Shown here piece by piece: positions 1 through 7,074 of a stretch of DNA of 8,986 nt. The number at the start of each line of letters is the position of its first letter. Within the stretch, counting starts at the first letter, position 1. The stretch comes from an uncultured Bacteroides sp. (lineage in GTDB: Bacteria > Bacteroidota > Bacteroidia > Bacteroidales > Bacteroidaceae): assembly GCA_900557355.1 (NCBI GenBank), contig USSR01000247.1, positions 1-8,986 of the forward strand, read 5' to 3'. The notes below the pieces were generated by a model. It saw nothing but the letters and a program-made list of their open reading frames with translations. It did not search any database and was not told where the DNA came from. A program made the translations under genes and the position numbers.

Positions 1-2
1 AT

Positions 3-518
3 TTTTTTGCTCCGGGTGCAACCTATTACGCATGTGCCTATGCGTTGACCGCCAATAAGTTTATAACTTCCGAGGTAAAACAATTTGAAACTGCTTCCCA
101 TAGATTGAGTGCATTTTTGGGAAGTAAAACGTTGTCTGGTTATAACCTGCTTAACGAGGGAACCGCTTCTATCAGTGTAACAATCACCCCAGATCCGGAT
201 GACGCTGATGAAAAGACTGCATACCTTAGTGGCCTAAGTTCTGATGCTGGTGTGCAGTTGCAATTAGCAGATGTCAAACTAATATTTGATTTGGAAGCAG
301 GTACAGTAACTATTCCTGATGGACAAATTGTTGCTGAATCTAAATACGGCAATTATCGCTATGTAGCTATAAACCAGAGTGGGGAACCGACTGTAGGCGA
401 TATAGTTGGGGTTATAGAAAGTGGTAATATACAGTTTGACGCGTTAGCTGCAATGATTGTTGCGGGTGGAAATGCTGGACTTTTCCACTGGGCCTATGGA
501 GATATAACTATTAAATAA
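3..518 (+). CDS. 3' part of a SusCD-operon lipoprotein (C-terminal half)
   Basis: The frame is open from the window edge to TAA at 516-518, so the true start lies outside; the TTG at 45 is only an internal codon. The first readable residues (FFAPGATYYACAYALTANK) match the last residues of the lipoprotein gene at 8637-8986. This part would therefore be the C-terminal half of that protein or of a close paralogue. It has no membrane segment and is rich in alternating hydrophobic and polar residues, Gly, Ser and Thr, as in beta-sandwich extracellular domains. It contains an acidic turn (PDPDDADEK) and ends in WAYGDITIK. Inference: an accessory, surface-exposed ligand-binding lipoprotein encoded third in a susC-susD operon. 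No specific ligand or named family can be assigned. A strong hairpin follows 13 bases after the stop. Confidence 0.8.
   Translation, partial: FFAPGATYYACAYALTANKFITSEVKQFETASHRLSAFLGSKTLSGYNLLNEGTASISVTITPDPDDADEKTAYLSGLSSDAGVQLQLADVKLIFDLEAGTVTIPDGQIVAESKYGNYRYVAINQSGEPTVGDIVGVIESGNIQFDALAAMIVAGGNAGLFHWAYGDITIK
5..58 (+). repeat. 54-bp terminal direct repeat, left copy
   Basis: These bases are identical to 8933-8986, and both copies are read in the same codon frame (residues FAPGATYYACAYALTANK). Just upstream the copies differ: ATTT at 1-4 against CCAG at 8929-8932. It is either a contig-end overlap of a circular or tandem sequence, or a conserved stretch of two paralogous lipoprotein genes. 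Confidence 0.95.
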
Positions 519-693
519 TCAAATAGATTCACCGGTAAATGCATAGTGTGCATTTACCGGATGATCCCTTCCATCCTGCATTTCATCCATAGTGGCTACA
601 TCTTTAGAATAGTTGTCCAGAATTTCTAGGAGATTGCCGAACTCCTGCTAAAACCTCATTATAATATTTTTCTTCAATTTCAAATATTTTCAT
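519..693 (-). pseudogene. Small hypothetical gene with a frameshift, downstream of the ATPase
   Basis: On the minus strand an ATG at 693-691, with AAGGA close upstream, opens MKIFEIEEKYYNEVLAG and is soon lost to a stop at 604-606. A shift of one base near 640-647 (GCAGGAGTTC) gives a protein-like continuation, EFGNLLEILDNYSKDVATMD then HPVNAHYAFTGESI, ending at TGA 519-521. Repaired, it would be about 57 residues, acidic and mostly helical, with no membrane segment. It starts about 40 bases after the ATPase stop on the same strand, so the two could be co-transcribed. Its stop directly abuts the stop of the convergent lipoprotein gene. I do not recognise the family. The frameshift could be a sequencing error, decay, or chance openness of the second frame. 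Confidence 0.4.
532..560. terminator. Perfect 12-bp hairpin between convergent genes, probable terminator
   Basis: The arm CCGGTAAATGCA (532-543) pairs perfectly with TGCATTTACCGG (549-560) around a 5-base loop. It lies 13 bases past the stop of the plus-strand lipoprotein gene and is transcribed from both sides. No long U tract follows on either strand, so it is not a textbook intrinsic terminator. Its position and perfect pairing make bidirectional termination or 3'-end protection the best reading. It also overlaps the end of the minus-strand reading frame described at 519-693. Confidence 0.7.
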
Positions 694-733
694 TCCTTGA
701 GTTTCCGCCTGTTGTATCTTGTTAACAAAAAAA

Positions 734-2077
734 CTAAGCCTCAATATTCCGCAGTATTTGCTCGATGTTGCATATAAGATAGAAAGGTAAATTGATAAGT
801 CTGAATAACTTCCTTTTGTGGATAGTGTAAACCTCATCCACCGAAAAGGGCCCGGACCATACTCGAACTGCGATATCAAGAGGAGAGTCATCCATAAAAG
901 AATGTAATGACCGCAATGATGAATTATTCCCGGTCTTGACCTCTATGGGGTAAACTTTAGAATCAAGAAGATAAATGAAGTCAACTTCGGCAGCAGACTC
1001 TTTCCTATCCCGAGCCCAAAAACTCCTGCGTTGACTGACTTTATAGTTCAACGCAAGTAATTCTTGTGCCACAATGTGTTCTCCAATGTGGCCACGCCAA
1101 ATGTCGAGTATGTCTTTCGCCCCAATTATTTCTTTTCGAATGCCAGCCGCATAATTCACGAGACCTGTATCGAGCCAAATTAATTTAGGAGAACGCCGTA
1201 TTTGTGGCATAACGGGAACCATCACGGATGTAGTGGGGTATACAAGTTCCAGAAGCATAGCCTTTTCAAGTAGTCGGAAAGCGTCTCCTACTTCAACCGA
1301 CTTGTATTGGGAATCCATGAAATTACCCAACGTAATAGACGAACCGGCTTGGCGCCATCCCATCTCTAGGATAAAGCGCACCACGTCTTGTAGCTTATTC
1401 TGAAAAACATATTTCTCCACATCATCGCGATATGCTTGCAGGAGTGTTTCGTATATATCGTCCATTGCCAGCAAATCTCCCTTATCGGCATATCTCTGCA
1501 CTATTTCAGGCATACCGCCTATGATAGTATATTGGTTGAAAAGTGACATCAATTCGCTATGAATGGTTACGGTAAATTCCGGATGTTCCATAATCTGAAA
1601 TAAATGAGATTTACCTACAGCTGAGATGAACTCACGGAATGAACATGGGCGCAATGCCATGTATTCCACACGCCCAACAGGAAATGACGATTTCATATCC
1701 ACAGCAGTTTCAAGCAGGGAACCTGCGGCTATAACGTGTAGTTCCGGATGTTCTTCATAAAAGTACCTCAATAAGGAAATAGTCTTAGGTGAATTTTGTA
1801 TTTCATCTATGAATAGAAGGGTACTTCCATCCCGTCTGACCTGCTGTCTTGTAGCAAATAGCATTCTGATTTTATCTGTTAAGGGCATATTAAACTCGAA
1901 CACATTGCGGGTATTCTCATCTTCCAGATTGAAATAGAGATAATTATCAAAACTTCTACCTAATTCATTGACCACAGTCGTTTTTCCCACTTGACGTGCC
2001 CCCCGAAGGATAAGCGGCTTACGATACTCACTGTCTTTCCATTCCTGCAGTTTTGCTAATATTTCTCTTTGTATCAT
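734..2077 (-). CDS. AAA_14/DUF4143-type ATPase, full length
   Basis: This cytosolic P-loop ATPase has 447 residues, a usual length for the family, and starts at the ATG complementary to 2075-2077. The N-terminal AAA_14 domain shows Walker A GARQVGKTT (residues 26-34), Walker B LLFIDEIQ (87-94) and the AAGSLLE segment (117-123). The family motif IIGGMPEIV follows at 185-193. The C-terminal DUF4143 region keeps a PD-(D/E)XK-like residue set: E333 in GEH, D366 in EVDF, and E379-x-K381 in IEVKTG. Family knowledge: these proteins are abundant and often multicopy in Bacteroidota. Their cellular role is not settled, so no substrate is claimed; retention of the nuclease-like residues suggests nucleic-acid binding or cleavage only as inference. 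Its promoter carries three spaced repeats. A broken relative of the same broad class lies directly upstream on the same strand. Confidence 0.92.
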   Translation of the reverse strand: MIQREILAKLQEWKDSEYRKPLILRGARQVGKTTVVNELGRSFDNYLYFNLEDENTRNVFEFNMPLTDKIRMLFATRQQVRRDGSTLLFIDEIQNSPKTISLLRYFYEEHPELHVIAAGSLLETAVDMKSSFPVGRVEYMALRPCSFREFISAVGKSHLFQIMEHPEFTVTIHSELMSLFNQYTIIGGMPEIVQRYADKGDLLAMDDIYETLLQAYRDDVEKYVFQNKLQDVVRFILEMGWRQAGSSITLGNFMDSQYKSVEVGDAFRLLEKAMLLELVYPTTSVMVPVMPQIRRSPKLIWLDTGLVNYAAGIRKEIIGAKDILDIWRGHIGEHIVAQELLALNYKVSQRRSFWARDRKESAAEVDFIYLLDSKVYPIEVKTGNNSSLRSLHSFMDDSPLDIAVRVWSGPFSVDEVYTIHKRKLFRLINLPFYLICNIEQILRNIEA

Positions 2078-2148
2078 ACTGATTATTCTTTAGTCCATTT
2101 CATTGTAACATACTTTGCTGACCTTACAGAAGGTTTTCAAACTAAATA

Positions 2149-2156
2149 CAAAGATA
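2149..2156 (-). promoter_or_regulatory. Bacteroides-type -7 box of the intact ATPase
   Basis: The minus strand reads TATCTTTG, an exact match to the Bacteroides sigma-ABfr -7 consensus TAnnTTTG. It lies about 70 bases before the ATG at 2077. No TTTG-like -33 element occurs 19-21 bases upstream; that position is occupied by the first ATCCTCCGA repeat, which suggests a promoter depending on or controlled by a factor bound there. Confidence 0.6.
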
Positions 2157-2170
2157 GCATAAAAATATAT

Positions 2171-2244
2171 TCGGAGGATGATTTTGGGATAAATTACACA
2201 AAATCGGAGGATAAGCAATAGAAAAGTGATCAAAATCAGAGGAT
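2171..2244. repeat. Three spaced direct repeats upstream of the ATPase promoter
   Basis: TCGGAGGAT occurs at 2171-2179 and 2204-2212, and TCAGAGGAT at 2236-2244, so the starts are 33 and 32 bases apart, close to three helical turns. On the gene's own strand they read ATCCTCCGA, ATCCTCCGA and ATCCTCTGA, the outer two being followed by TTTTG. They begin 15 bases upstream of the -7 box and run outward from it. Inference: operator or activator sites bound on one face of the helix. The ATPase pseudogene promoter has the same spacing with an unrelated motif. Confidence 0.6.
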
Positions 2245-2254
2245 GTCAGAAAAC

Positions 2255-2301
2255 TAAATACGATAAAACATCAATTGTAATTGAAACTTTTACCGTATTT
2301 A
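2255..2301. other. Long imperfect hairpin in the ATPase intergenic region
   Basis: Arms 2255-2276 and 2279-2301 pair around a 2-base centre. TCAATT/AATTGA form the tip, followed by a 2 x 3 internal loop, then ATAAAA-side pairing with one A-C mismatch and a base formed by TAAATACG and CGTATTTA. It sits between the end of the broken ATPase and the promoter of the intact one. It could be a second terminator or a regulatory structure; nothing in the sequence decides between these. Confidence 0.4.
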
Positions 2302-2350
2302 CAAAGTTTGCATATTATAGCTATTTATAAATATTATTAATTATCACAAC

Positions 2351-2380
2351 AAAAAAACAATCTCTCTTACACAAAGAGAT
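2351..2380 (-). terminator. Intrinsic terminator of the broken ATPase gene
   Basis: Read on the minus strand, TCTCTT, loop TGTGT and AAGAGA form a 6-bp stem with a 5-base loop. A run rich in U (GATTGTTTTTTTG) follows. It begins about 11 bases after the stop of the ATPase pseudogene at 2391. The layout fits a rho-independent terminator, although the stem is short and AT-rich. Confidence 0.6.
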
Positions 2381-2390
2381 ACACCCTATA

Positions 2391-3353
2391 TTAAAGATGT
2401 AACCATTTCCATGCCAACAGAACATGTATCATTTTATCTCCGTACTTCATCTCTTCTTCATGGCTATTGGTGATTATTGTTCCTTCCAAAAGCTGGTATG
2501 TATCCATAGCATCCTGAATGCCGCGGATTTCCCTCTCACGGATATCGGAACTACCCAATAAGCAGCAAGCCTGAATTGCCTGCACGACACGAAAACCATC
2601 ACGAACTACAAAATTGCACTCGGCATTCCCTGAATTATGATAAAAAATTTCTCCACCTCGGCGACGTAATTCTATGTAAACCATATTTTCCAACAAGCGC
2701 CCTTCTTCACCTGAAAAATGGAAGCCCAAACGGGGCACTAAGGCATTGTCTATTGCATAAACTTTTTGGGGATTATGGAGCTGTGCCCTAACAGAATAAT
2801 CGAGTTTAGATAAAGAGAAGAGCAAATATGTATTTTCAATATACTCCAAATAGTTCTTTACTGTCGTGGGATTTTTTCACTCCAATCACTTTTGCCAATG
2901 AAGTATAAGTTAATAGTTTACCTATATTGCTGACGGTATAATAGACCAACTCTTTTATTTCACGCTCATTTACAAACTGGTTGCGAACCATAACGTCCTT
3001 ATACAGAATGTTATCATACAATGTTTTCAGAACAATACCGTCTTCAGACTTCAAATAAATAGGAAATCCACCCTGTTTTAAATAATCGTTAAAAGCCGAT
3101 TGTATTTCTCCACGCGCAATTGTGCCGGATATATCACCCAATAAATGTTGCTGTTCACGAAAATTTAAGAAGTCAGAAAATGAAAAAGGATAGAGCTCGA
3201 TCGCAATATAGCATTCTGGTCAGGTAGGTTCCCTGCTCCTTACTTAGCATACGGGCATTGGAACCTGCTATAAAAACTTTTTTCCTGAATTATACAATCG
3301 CTTGGCAAGAAAGACTTTTGGTCAATTATGATATCCTTTAAAAGTTGTTTCAT
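2391..3353 (-). pseudogene. Broken AAA/DUF4143 ATPase (P-loop region deleted, frameshifted)
   Basis: An ATG at 3353-3351 opens MKQLLKDIIIDQKSFL, a typical start for ATPases of this group. The next recognisable piece, KKVFIAGSNARMLSKE (about 3290-3240), normally lies roughly 100 residues further on, so the segment holding Walker A and Walker B is gone. A frame change near 3210-3225 leads to IELYPFSFSDFL. A third lies at the six-base T run 2872-2877 (A6 on the coding strand): one A fewer restores KNPTTVKNYLEYIENTY. The rest is intact DUF4143-like sequence ending in WKWLHL at 2391, including ENMVYIELRRRG, but the usual second catalytic-like position reads ECNFVV instead of EVDF. It cannot encode a working ATPase even if the A6 change is a sequencing error, because the P-loop is absent. 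It keeps a good promoter and terminator. Confidence 0.88.
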
Positions 3354-3373
3354 AAACTTAGTGATTTATAGTA

Positions 3374-3404
3374 CAAAGATAATATTTTCTATTAAGAATG
3401 GAAA
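3374..3404 (-). promoter_or_regulatory. Promoter of the broken ATPase gene
   Basis: On the minus strand a -7 box TATCTTTG (3374-3381) matches TAnnTTTG exactly. It is preceded by TTTC (3401-3404), one base off the TTTG -33 element, with a 19-base spacer. The predicted transcript start is only about 15 bases before the ATG at 3353. The first palindromic site (3388-3402) lies inside the promoter, overlapping the spacer and the start of the -33 element. Confidence 0.6.
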
Positions 3405-3467
3405 TAAGCGCGGTTTTATTTCTATTCTTAATAGAGATAAATCATATTTTTCTCTATTGCAAATAGA
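3388..3467. repeat. Three TCTATT-N3-AATAGA palindromes over the broken ATPase promoter
   Basis: Fifteen-base sites start at 3388 (TCTATTAAGAATGGA, one base imperfect), 3421 (TCTATTCTTAATAGA, perfect arms) and 3453 (TCTATTGCAAATAGA, perfect arms). The spacings are 33 and 32 bases. In addition, 3388-3407 and 3416-3435 form a 20-base inverted repeat with one mismatch. The first site sits within the promoter and the others are upstream, as expected of a dimeric regulator binding cooperatively on one helical face. No regulator gene is visible in the window. Confidence 0.65.
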
Positions 3468-3469
3468 AT

Positions 3470-4118
3470 AAATGAAAAGATGATCATCATGTGACTTTTG
3501 GAGAGCTATGCAATACATTGCCCAGAGGGAAATGCCGATTAAGTTCCTGTTTGCATAGCAAGTTATATAAATGTATCTGACCGTTATAGTGTGGCTCTGA
3601 CAATTTTGTTCTATTTTTCTTTTTCACTTTTCTCATTAGGTCTATTATACAATGAGCATAGAGAAGAATTTATATTGAACAGCTGCAGGTCGATAATAAG
3701 TATAGGAATAATATTCTATTTATCGCTTTTACCTATGCTATCATCAAAAACGTGCACATATAGATATATTAACGTTATATTTAGCTATACAAACCATTCC
3801 AGAAGTAAATGTTCCGAACAAAAATGTTTATCCATTATTAATATAGCAAGTTTGCGGAATTTCAGTTGAAAAAATTATCATTAATTACATTTTTCAATTG
3901 AATTAAACACATAGTACCTGTTTTGTAGTTCATCAATGCTATTCATAGATAAATAATACACTGATAATAAAACGATTAAATAGTCAACACAGTATATTTG
4001 TGGTAGGTGTAAATGCGTTTTTCTGTTTTTTAGCTGCTTATATATCAATATATTATAAATTGTTGACACTAAAATTGAAGTTCTAATCACACGCGCAAAC
4101 ATCTGTTTATCAGATATG
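3470..4118. other. AT-rich intergenic region, no convincing gene
   Basis: About 650 bases separate the ATPase promoter sites from the truncated susC. The longest frames are GTG 3591-3869 (+), with two hydrophobic stretches, and 3881-4102 (-). Neither has a usable start context, a recognisable motif or homologue-like composition, so neither is called. No TAnnTTTG box facing susC was found. The region contains a hairpin (3861-3902), and a small ATCTG/CAGAT stem (4101-4115) follows close to the susC breakpoint. Confidence 0.55.
3861..3902. other. 13-bp inverted repeat in AT-rich DNA, possible terminator
   Basis: TTCAGTTGAAAAA (3861-3873) pairs with TTTTTCAATTGAA (3890-3902) with one G-U pair and a 16-base loop. 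The A and T tracts lie at the loop side, not after the stem, so it is not a standard intrinsic terminator. It may be a degraded terminator or the footprint of a lost element. Confidence 0.35.
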
Positions 4119-4121
4119 TAG

Positions 4122-4131
4122 TATGCGCATA
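4122..4131. repeat. Palindrome at the susC breakpoint
   Basis: TATGCGCATA is a perfect 10-base palindrome. It lies right after an in-frame TAG (4119-4121) and directly before AGTTCTGCG, where sequence typical of the susC family (SSAKTLQISYIGM) begins. Its placement marks the limit of the remaining receptor gene; a role as a recombination site is inference. Confidence 0.45.
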
Positions 4132-4145
4132 GTTCTGCGAAAACA

Positions 4146-7052
4146 TTGCAAATTTCGTATATTGGTATGCAGCCTCAAGAGATTGCAATAAAGTCCAATG
4201 TAAGAGTACTTCTAAAAGCAGATTCTGAAATGCTTGACGAAGTCATTGTGGTAGCTTATGGAACAGCGAAAAAATCGTCCTTTACAGGCTCTGTTTCAAA
4301 TGTGAGTGGTGATAAAATAGCTAAAATGCAGACTTCTAATGTGTCCAAGTCTTTAGAAGGAGCAATGGCCGGTGTGCAAATCTCTCAAAGCAGTGGTCAG
4401 CCAGGTTCTTCAGCTGACATTTATGTTCGTGGTATCGGTTCTATTTCTGCAAACCGCAAAGCGCTGATTGTTGTTGATGGTGTTCCTTATGAAGGAAATC
4501 TGAATCAGATAGCTCCGGGTGACATTGAATCTATGACAGTATTAAAAGATGCCGCAGCGAATTCGTTGTATGGTGCACGTGGGGCTAATGGTGTAGTTCT
4601 GATAACAACTAAACGAGGTAAAAATGGTAAGGTAAAAGTTACGTTTGAGAATCGTACAGGTGTAAACATGCGTGGTGTACCCAGCTATGATGTATTGACG
4701 AATGAGGGGGAATATTACGAACTCTACTGGGAAGCTATGCGTAACAATGCTTATGCTTCAGGACAATCTTATTTGGCAGCTGGACAATATGCATCAGCTG
4801 ACTTAGTCAGTACGCTGGGGGGATATAATAGCTATAATGTGGCAGATGCAGAATTAATAGATCCGATTACAGGGCGTCTGAATGCGAATGCCAAACTGAA
4901 GTACCATGATAATTGGCTGGATGAAGCTTTTAGACCAGCTATGCGCCAAGAGAATGCGATTTCTTTAAGCGGTGGTACGGATAAAACCAGCTATTATGCG
5001 TCTATTGGTTACCTATATGATAATGCTTATACTGTGAATTCGAATATGGATCGTATTAACGCACGCGTAAAAGTGGATCAAGAGGTTAATGATTGGTTCA
5101 AGGCTGGTTTTAACTTAGCTTATAGTAATGTAAAAACAAACTCTCCGAATGTAGGCAGTAGTTCTTATTCATCCATTTTCTTTTTCGGGCAGCAAGTTGC
5201 TCCTATCTATCCTGTATATATGTACGATAAGGATGGTAACAAAGTATATGACGCAAGCGGAAACGTACGCTATGATTATGGTACTGAAATGGGGAAACGT
5301 CCTATTGGAGCCAATGTTCATCCTATCGACCAACAGCTGAATAATATATATAAAGGGACAGTAGATGTTATCAATGCAAAAGCTTATGCAGATTTCACTT
5401 TTCTGACTGATTTCAAGCTAACAATTAATGCAAGTATTGATAACTTTAATACACGTACAGTAAGTTTTCAAACGCCTATCGGTGGTGACGCCTTGAATGT
5501 AAATGGGCGCGGCACCACAGAAATGGAGCGTTATTATGTATTGAATGCCAATCAGTTATTAAATTGGGCACATACTTATAAAGGTGTGCACAATGTAGAA
5601 GTGTTGTTAGGGCATGAAACCAAACAAGATCGTGTAGAAAACGTGTGGGCAAGGAAAGAAAACTTTTTAGTGCCTAGTAATCCGGAGTTGGATAATGCCG
5701 CTAAATTGTCTGATGCAAGTTCTTCTGCTGCAGAATATGCTTTGGAAGGTTTTTTTGGTCAAGTGAAATATAACTATGATGAAAAATACTATTTCTCTGC
5801 AAGTTATCGTCGTGACGCTTCTTCTCGTTTTCATCCGGATAATCGTTGGGGAGACTTTTGGTCAGTAGGTGCTTCTTGGCGTGTGAACAAGGAAGATTTT
5901 ATGGCTGCCGCCACTTGGATAGAAGACTTGAAGCTGAAAGCCAGTTTTGGTACTCAAGGAAATGATAATATTGTAAACAACCAGCCATATAAAGATCAAT
6001 ATAAGGTGGTTAGTAATGACGGAGCCATTGGCATTCAGTATACATTTCGCGGTAATAAGGATATCACATGGGAGAAGAGTAATAACTTCAATGCTGGTGT
6101 AGAATTCAATCTTTGGGGCAAACTTTCCGGTAATATTGAGTATTTCAGAAAAACGACTTGGGACTTGCTCTACAGCAAACCTCTTCCTCCCTCTCAAGGT
6201 ATGCCAGCCAATATTTATGAAAACTCAATGCGTATGCGTAACCAGGGTGTTGAAATTGAGTTGAATTACGACATATTCAGAAGAAACAATTTCAAGTGGA
6301 ATGTTGCACTGAATGCGACCTACTACAAGAATGAATTGTTGGAACTTCCGTCTGACCGTCCACAAGAAGGTTGGGCTACAGGTAAGTATTATCGTAAAGT
6401 TGGCAAACCATTATTTAATTACTATGATTATAAATTTGCCGGTGTAGATCCTGATAATGGTGATGCTCTTTATTGGGCTGATGAAAAAGATGAGGCAGGC
6501 AATGTTATTGGCCGGAAAACCGTAAACAAGACAAGCTTAGCCACTCGTTATGAACTGGACAAATCTCCGATTCCAGACCTGTATGGTGGTTTCTCTACTT
6601 ACTTGGAATTCATCGGCTTTGATTTGTCCGCTAATTTTGCATATCAAATTGGCGGTTGGGTATATGATAGCTTGTACAGTGGATTTATGGGTGCCGGTAG
6701 TGCTGGAACGAACTGGCATAAAGACATTCTAAATCGCTGGACTCCGGAGAATCGCTATACAGATATACCTCGTTTGCAAGAAAACTCTTTAGACCAAGGA
6801 GTTAGTGGTGATCGTAGCTTAACTAAGGCTTCTTATTTAAGTTTGCGTAGCATGACATTTGGTTATTCTCTGCCGAAGCGTTGGATCAGCAAAGCTAAAA
6901 TTGAAAAACTACGTTTTTATGTAGTAGGTGATAACCTTTTCTTGCTCTCGGCACGTAAGGGATTTGACCCACGTCAGAGTATTACCGGAGATACTGACTA
7001 TAATTATTCAGCCATGCGTACAGTATCATTTGGCATCAATCTTGAATTTTAA
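4146..7052 (+). CDS. SusC/RagA-like TonB-dependent receptor, 5'-truncated
   Basis: An outer-membrane beta-barrel importer that works with SusD and TonB-ExbBD to take up a bound oligosaccharide or peptide. The sequence starts inside the N-terminal carboxypeptidase-regulatory-like domain (LQISYIGMQPQEIAIKS, with KADSEMLDE after it). Next come a TonB-box-like DEVIVVAYG (residues 31-39) and the plug, with DIYVRGIGS (91-99), VVDGVPYEG, IESMTVLKDAAANSLYGARG and GVVLITTKRGK. The long barrel ends in the typical aromatic C-terminus FGINLEF. Length is 968 residues against roughly 1,000-1,100 for the family. The signal peptide and most of the first domain are missing, and the TTG at 4146 is not a credible start; the frame is blocked by TAG at 4119. 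The barrel itself has no stops or frameshifts. susD follows after 22 bases, so the genes form one operon. It may be a silent cassette or a recent truncation. Confidence 0.93.
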   Translation: MQISYIGMQPQEIAIKSNVRVLLKADSEMLDEVIVVAYGTAKKSSFTGSVSNVSGDKIAKMQTSNVSKSLEGAMAGVQISQSSGQPGSSADIYVRGIGSISANRKALIVVDGVPYEGNLNQIAPGDIESMTVLKDAAANSLYGARGANGVVLITTKRGKNGKVKVTFENRTGVNMRGVPSYDVLTNEGEYYELYWEAMRNNAYASGQSYLAAGQYASADLVSTLGGYNSYNVADAELIDPITGRLNANAKLKYHDNWLDEAFRPAMRQENAISLSGGTDKTSYYASIGYLYDNAYTVNSNMDRINARVKVDQEVNDWFKAGFNLAYSNVKTNSPNVGSSSYSSIFFFGQQVAPIYPVYMYDKDGNKVYDASGNVRYDYGTEMGKRPIGANVHPIDQQLNNIYKGTVDVINAKAYADFTFLTDFKLTINASIDNFNTRTVSFQTPIGGDALNVNGRGTTEMERYYVLNANQLLNWAHTYKGVHNVEVLLGHETKQDRVENVWARKENFLVPSNPELDNAAKLSDASSSAAEYALEGFFGQVKYNYDEKYYFSASYRRDASSRFHPDNRWGDFWSVGASWRVNKEDFMAAATWIEDLKLKASFGTQGNDNIVNNQPYKDQYKVVSNDGAIGIQYTFRGNKDITWEKSNNFNAGVEFNLWGKLSGNIEYFRKTTWDLLYSKPLPPSQGMPANIYENSMRMRNQGVEIELNYDIFRRNNFKWNVALNATYYKNELLELPSDRPQEGWATGKYYRKVGKPLFNYYDYKFAGVDPDNGDALYWADEKDEAGNVIGRKTVNKTSLATRYELDKSPIPDLYGGFSTYLEFIGFDLSANFAYQIGGWVYDSLYSGFMGAGSAGTNWHKDILNRWTPENRYTDIPRLQENSLDQGVSGDRSLTKASYLSLRSMTFGYSLPKRWISKAKIEKLRFYVVGDNLFLLSARKGFDPRQSITGDTDYNYSAMRTVSFGINLEF

Positions 7053-7074
7053 TAATTGACTAAACTGAATATAT

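Noticed and set aside
45..47. TTG as the start of the left-end gene
   Set aside because: The frame is open to the window edge, and the upstream residues match the other lipoprotein copy, so this is an internal codon.
2171..2244. CRISPR-like array (three repeats, 32-33 bp period)
   Set aside because: The repeats are only 9-13 bases, only three are present, and they sit directly on a promoter; no cas genes are nearby.
3591..3869. 92-residue GTG-started frame with two hydrophobic stretches
   Set aside because: It lies in very AT-rich DNA where hydrophobic codons arise by chance. It has no promoter, ribosome site or recognisable motif.
3881..4102. 73-residue minus-strand frame before susC
   Set aside because: Composition is that of AT-rich noncoding DNA, and no family features are visible.
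4146..4148. TTG as a true start of the SusC-like receptor
   Set aside because: It lies inside a conserved beta-strand of the N-terminal domain with no signal peptide and no ribosome site; family-like sequence also extends upstream of it.
5862..6197. Minus-strand frames inside susC and susD (for example 5862-6197, 7026-7259, 7417-7608)
   Set aside because: They are shadows of well-supported plus-strand genes and have no family features.
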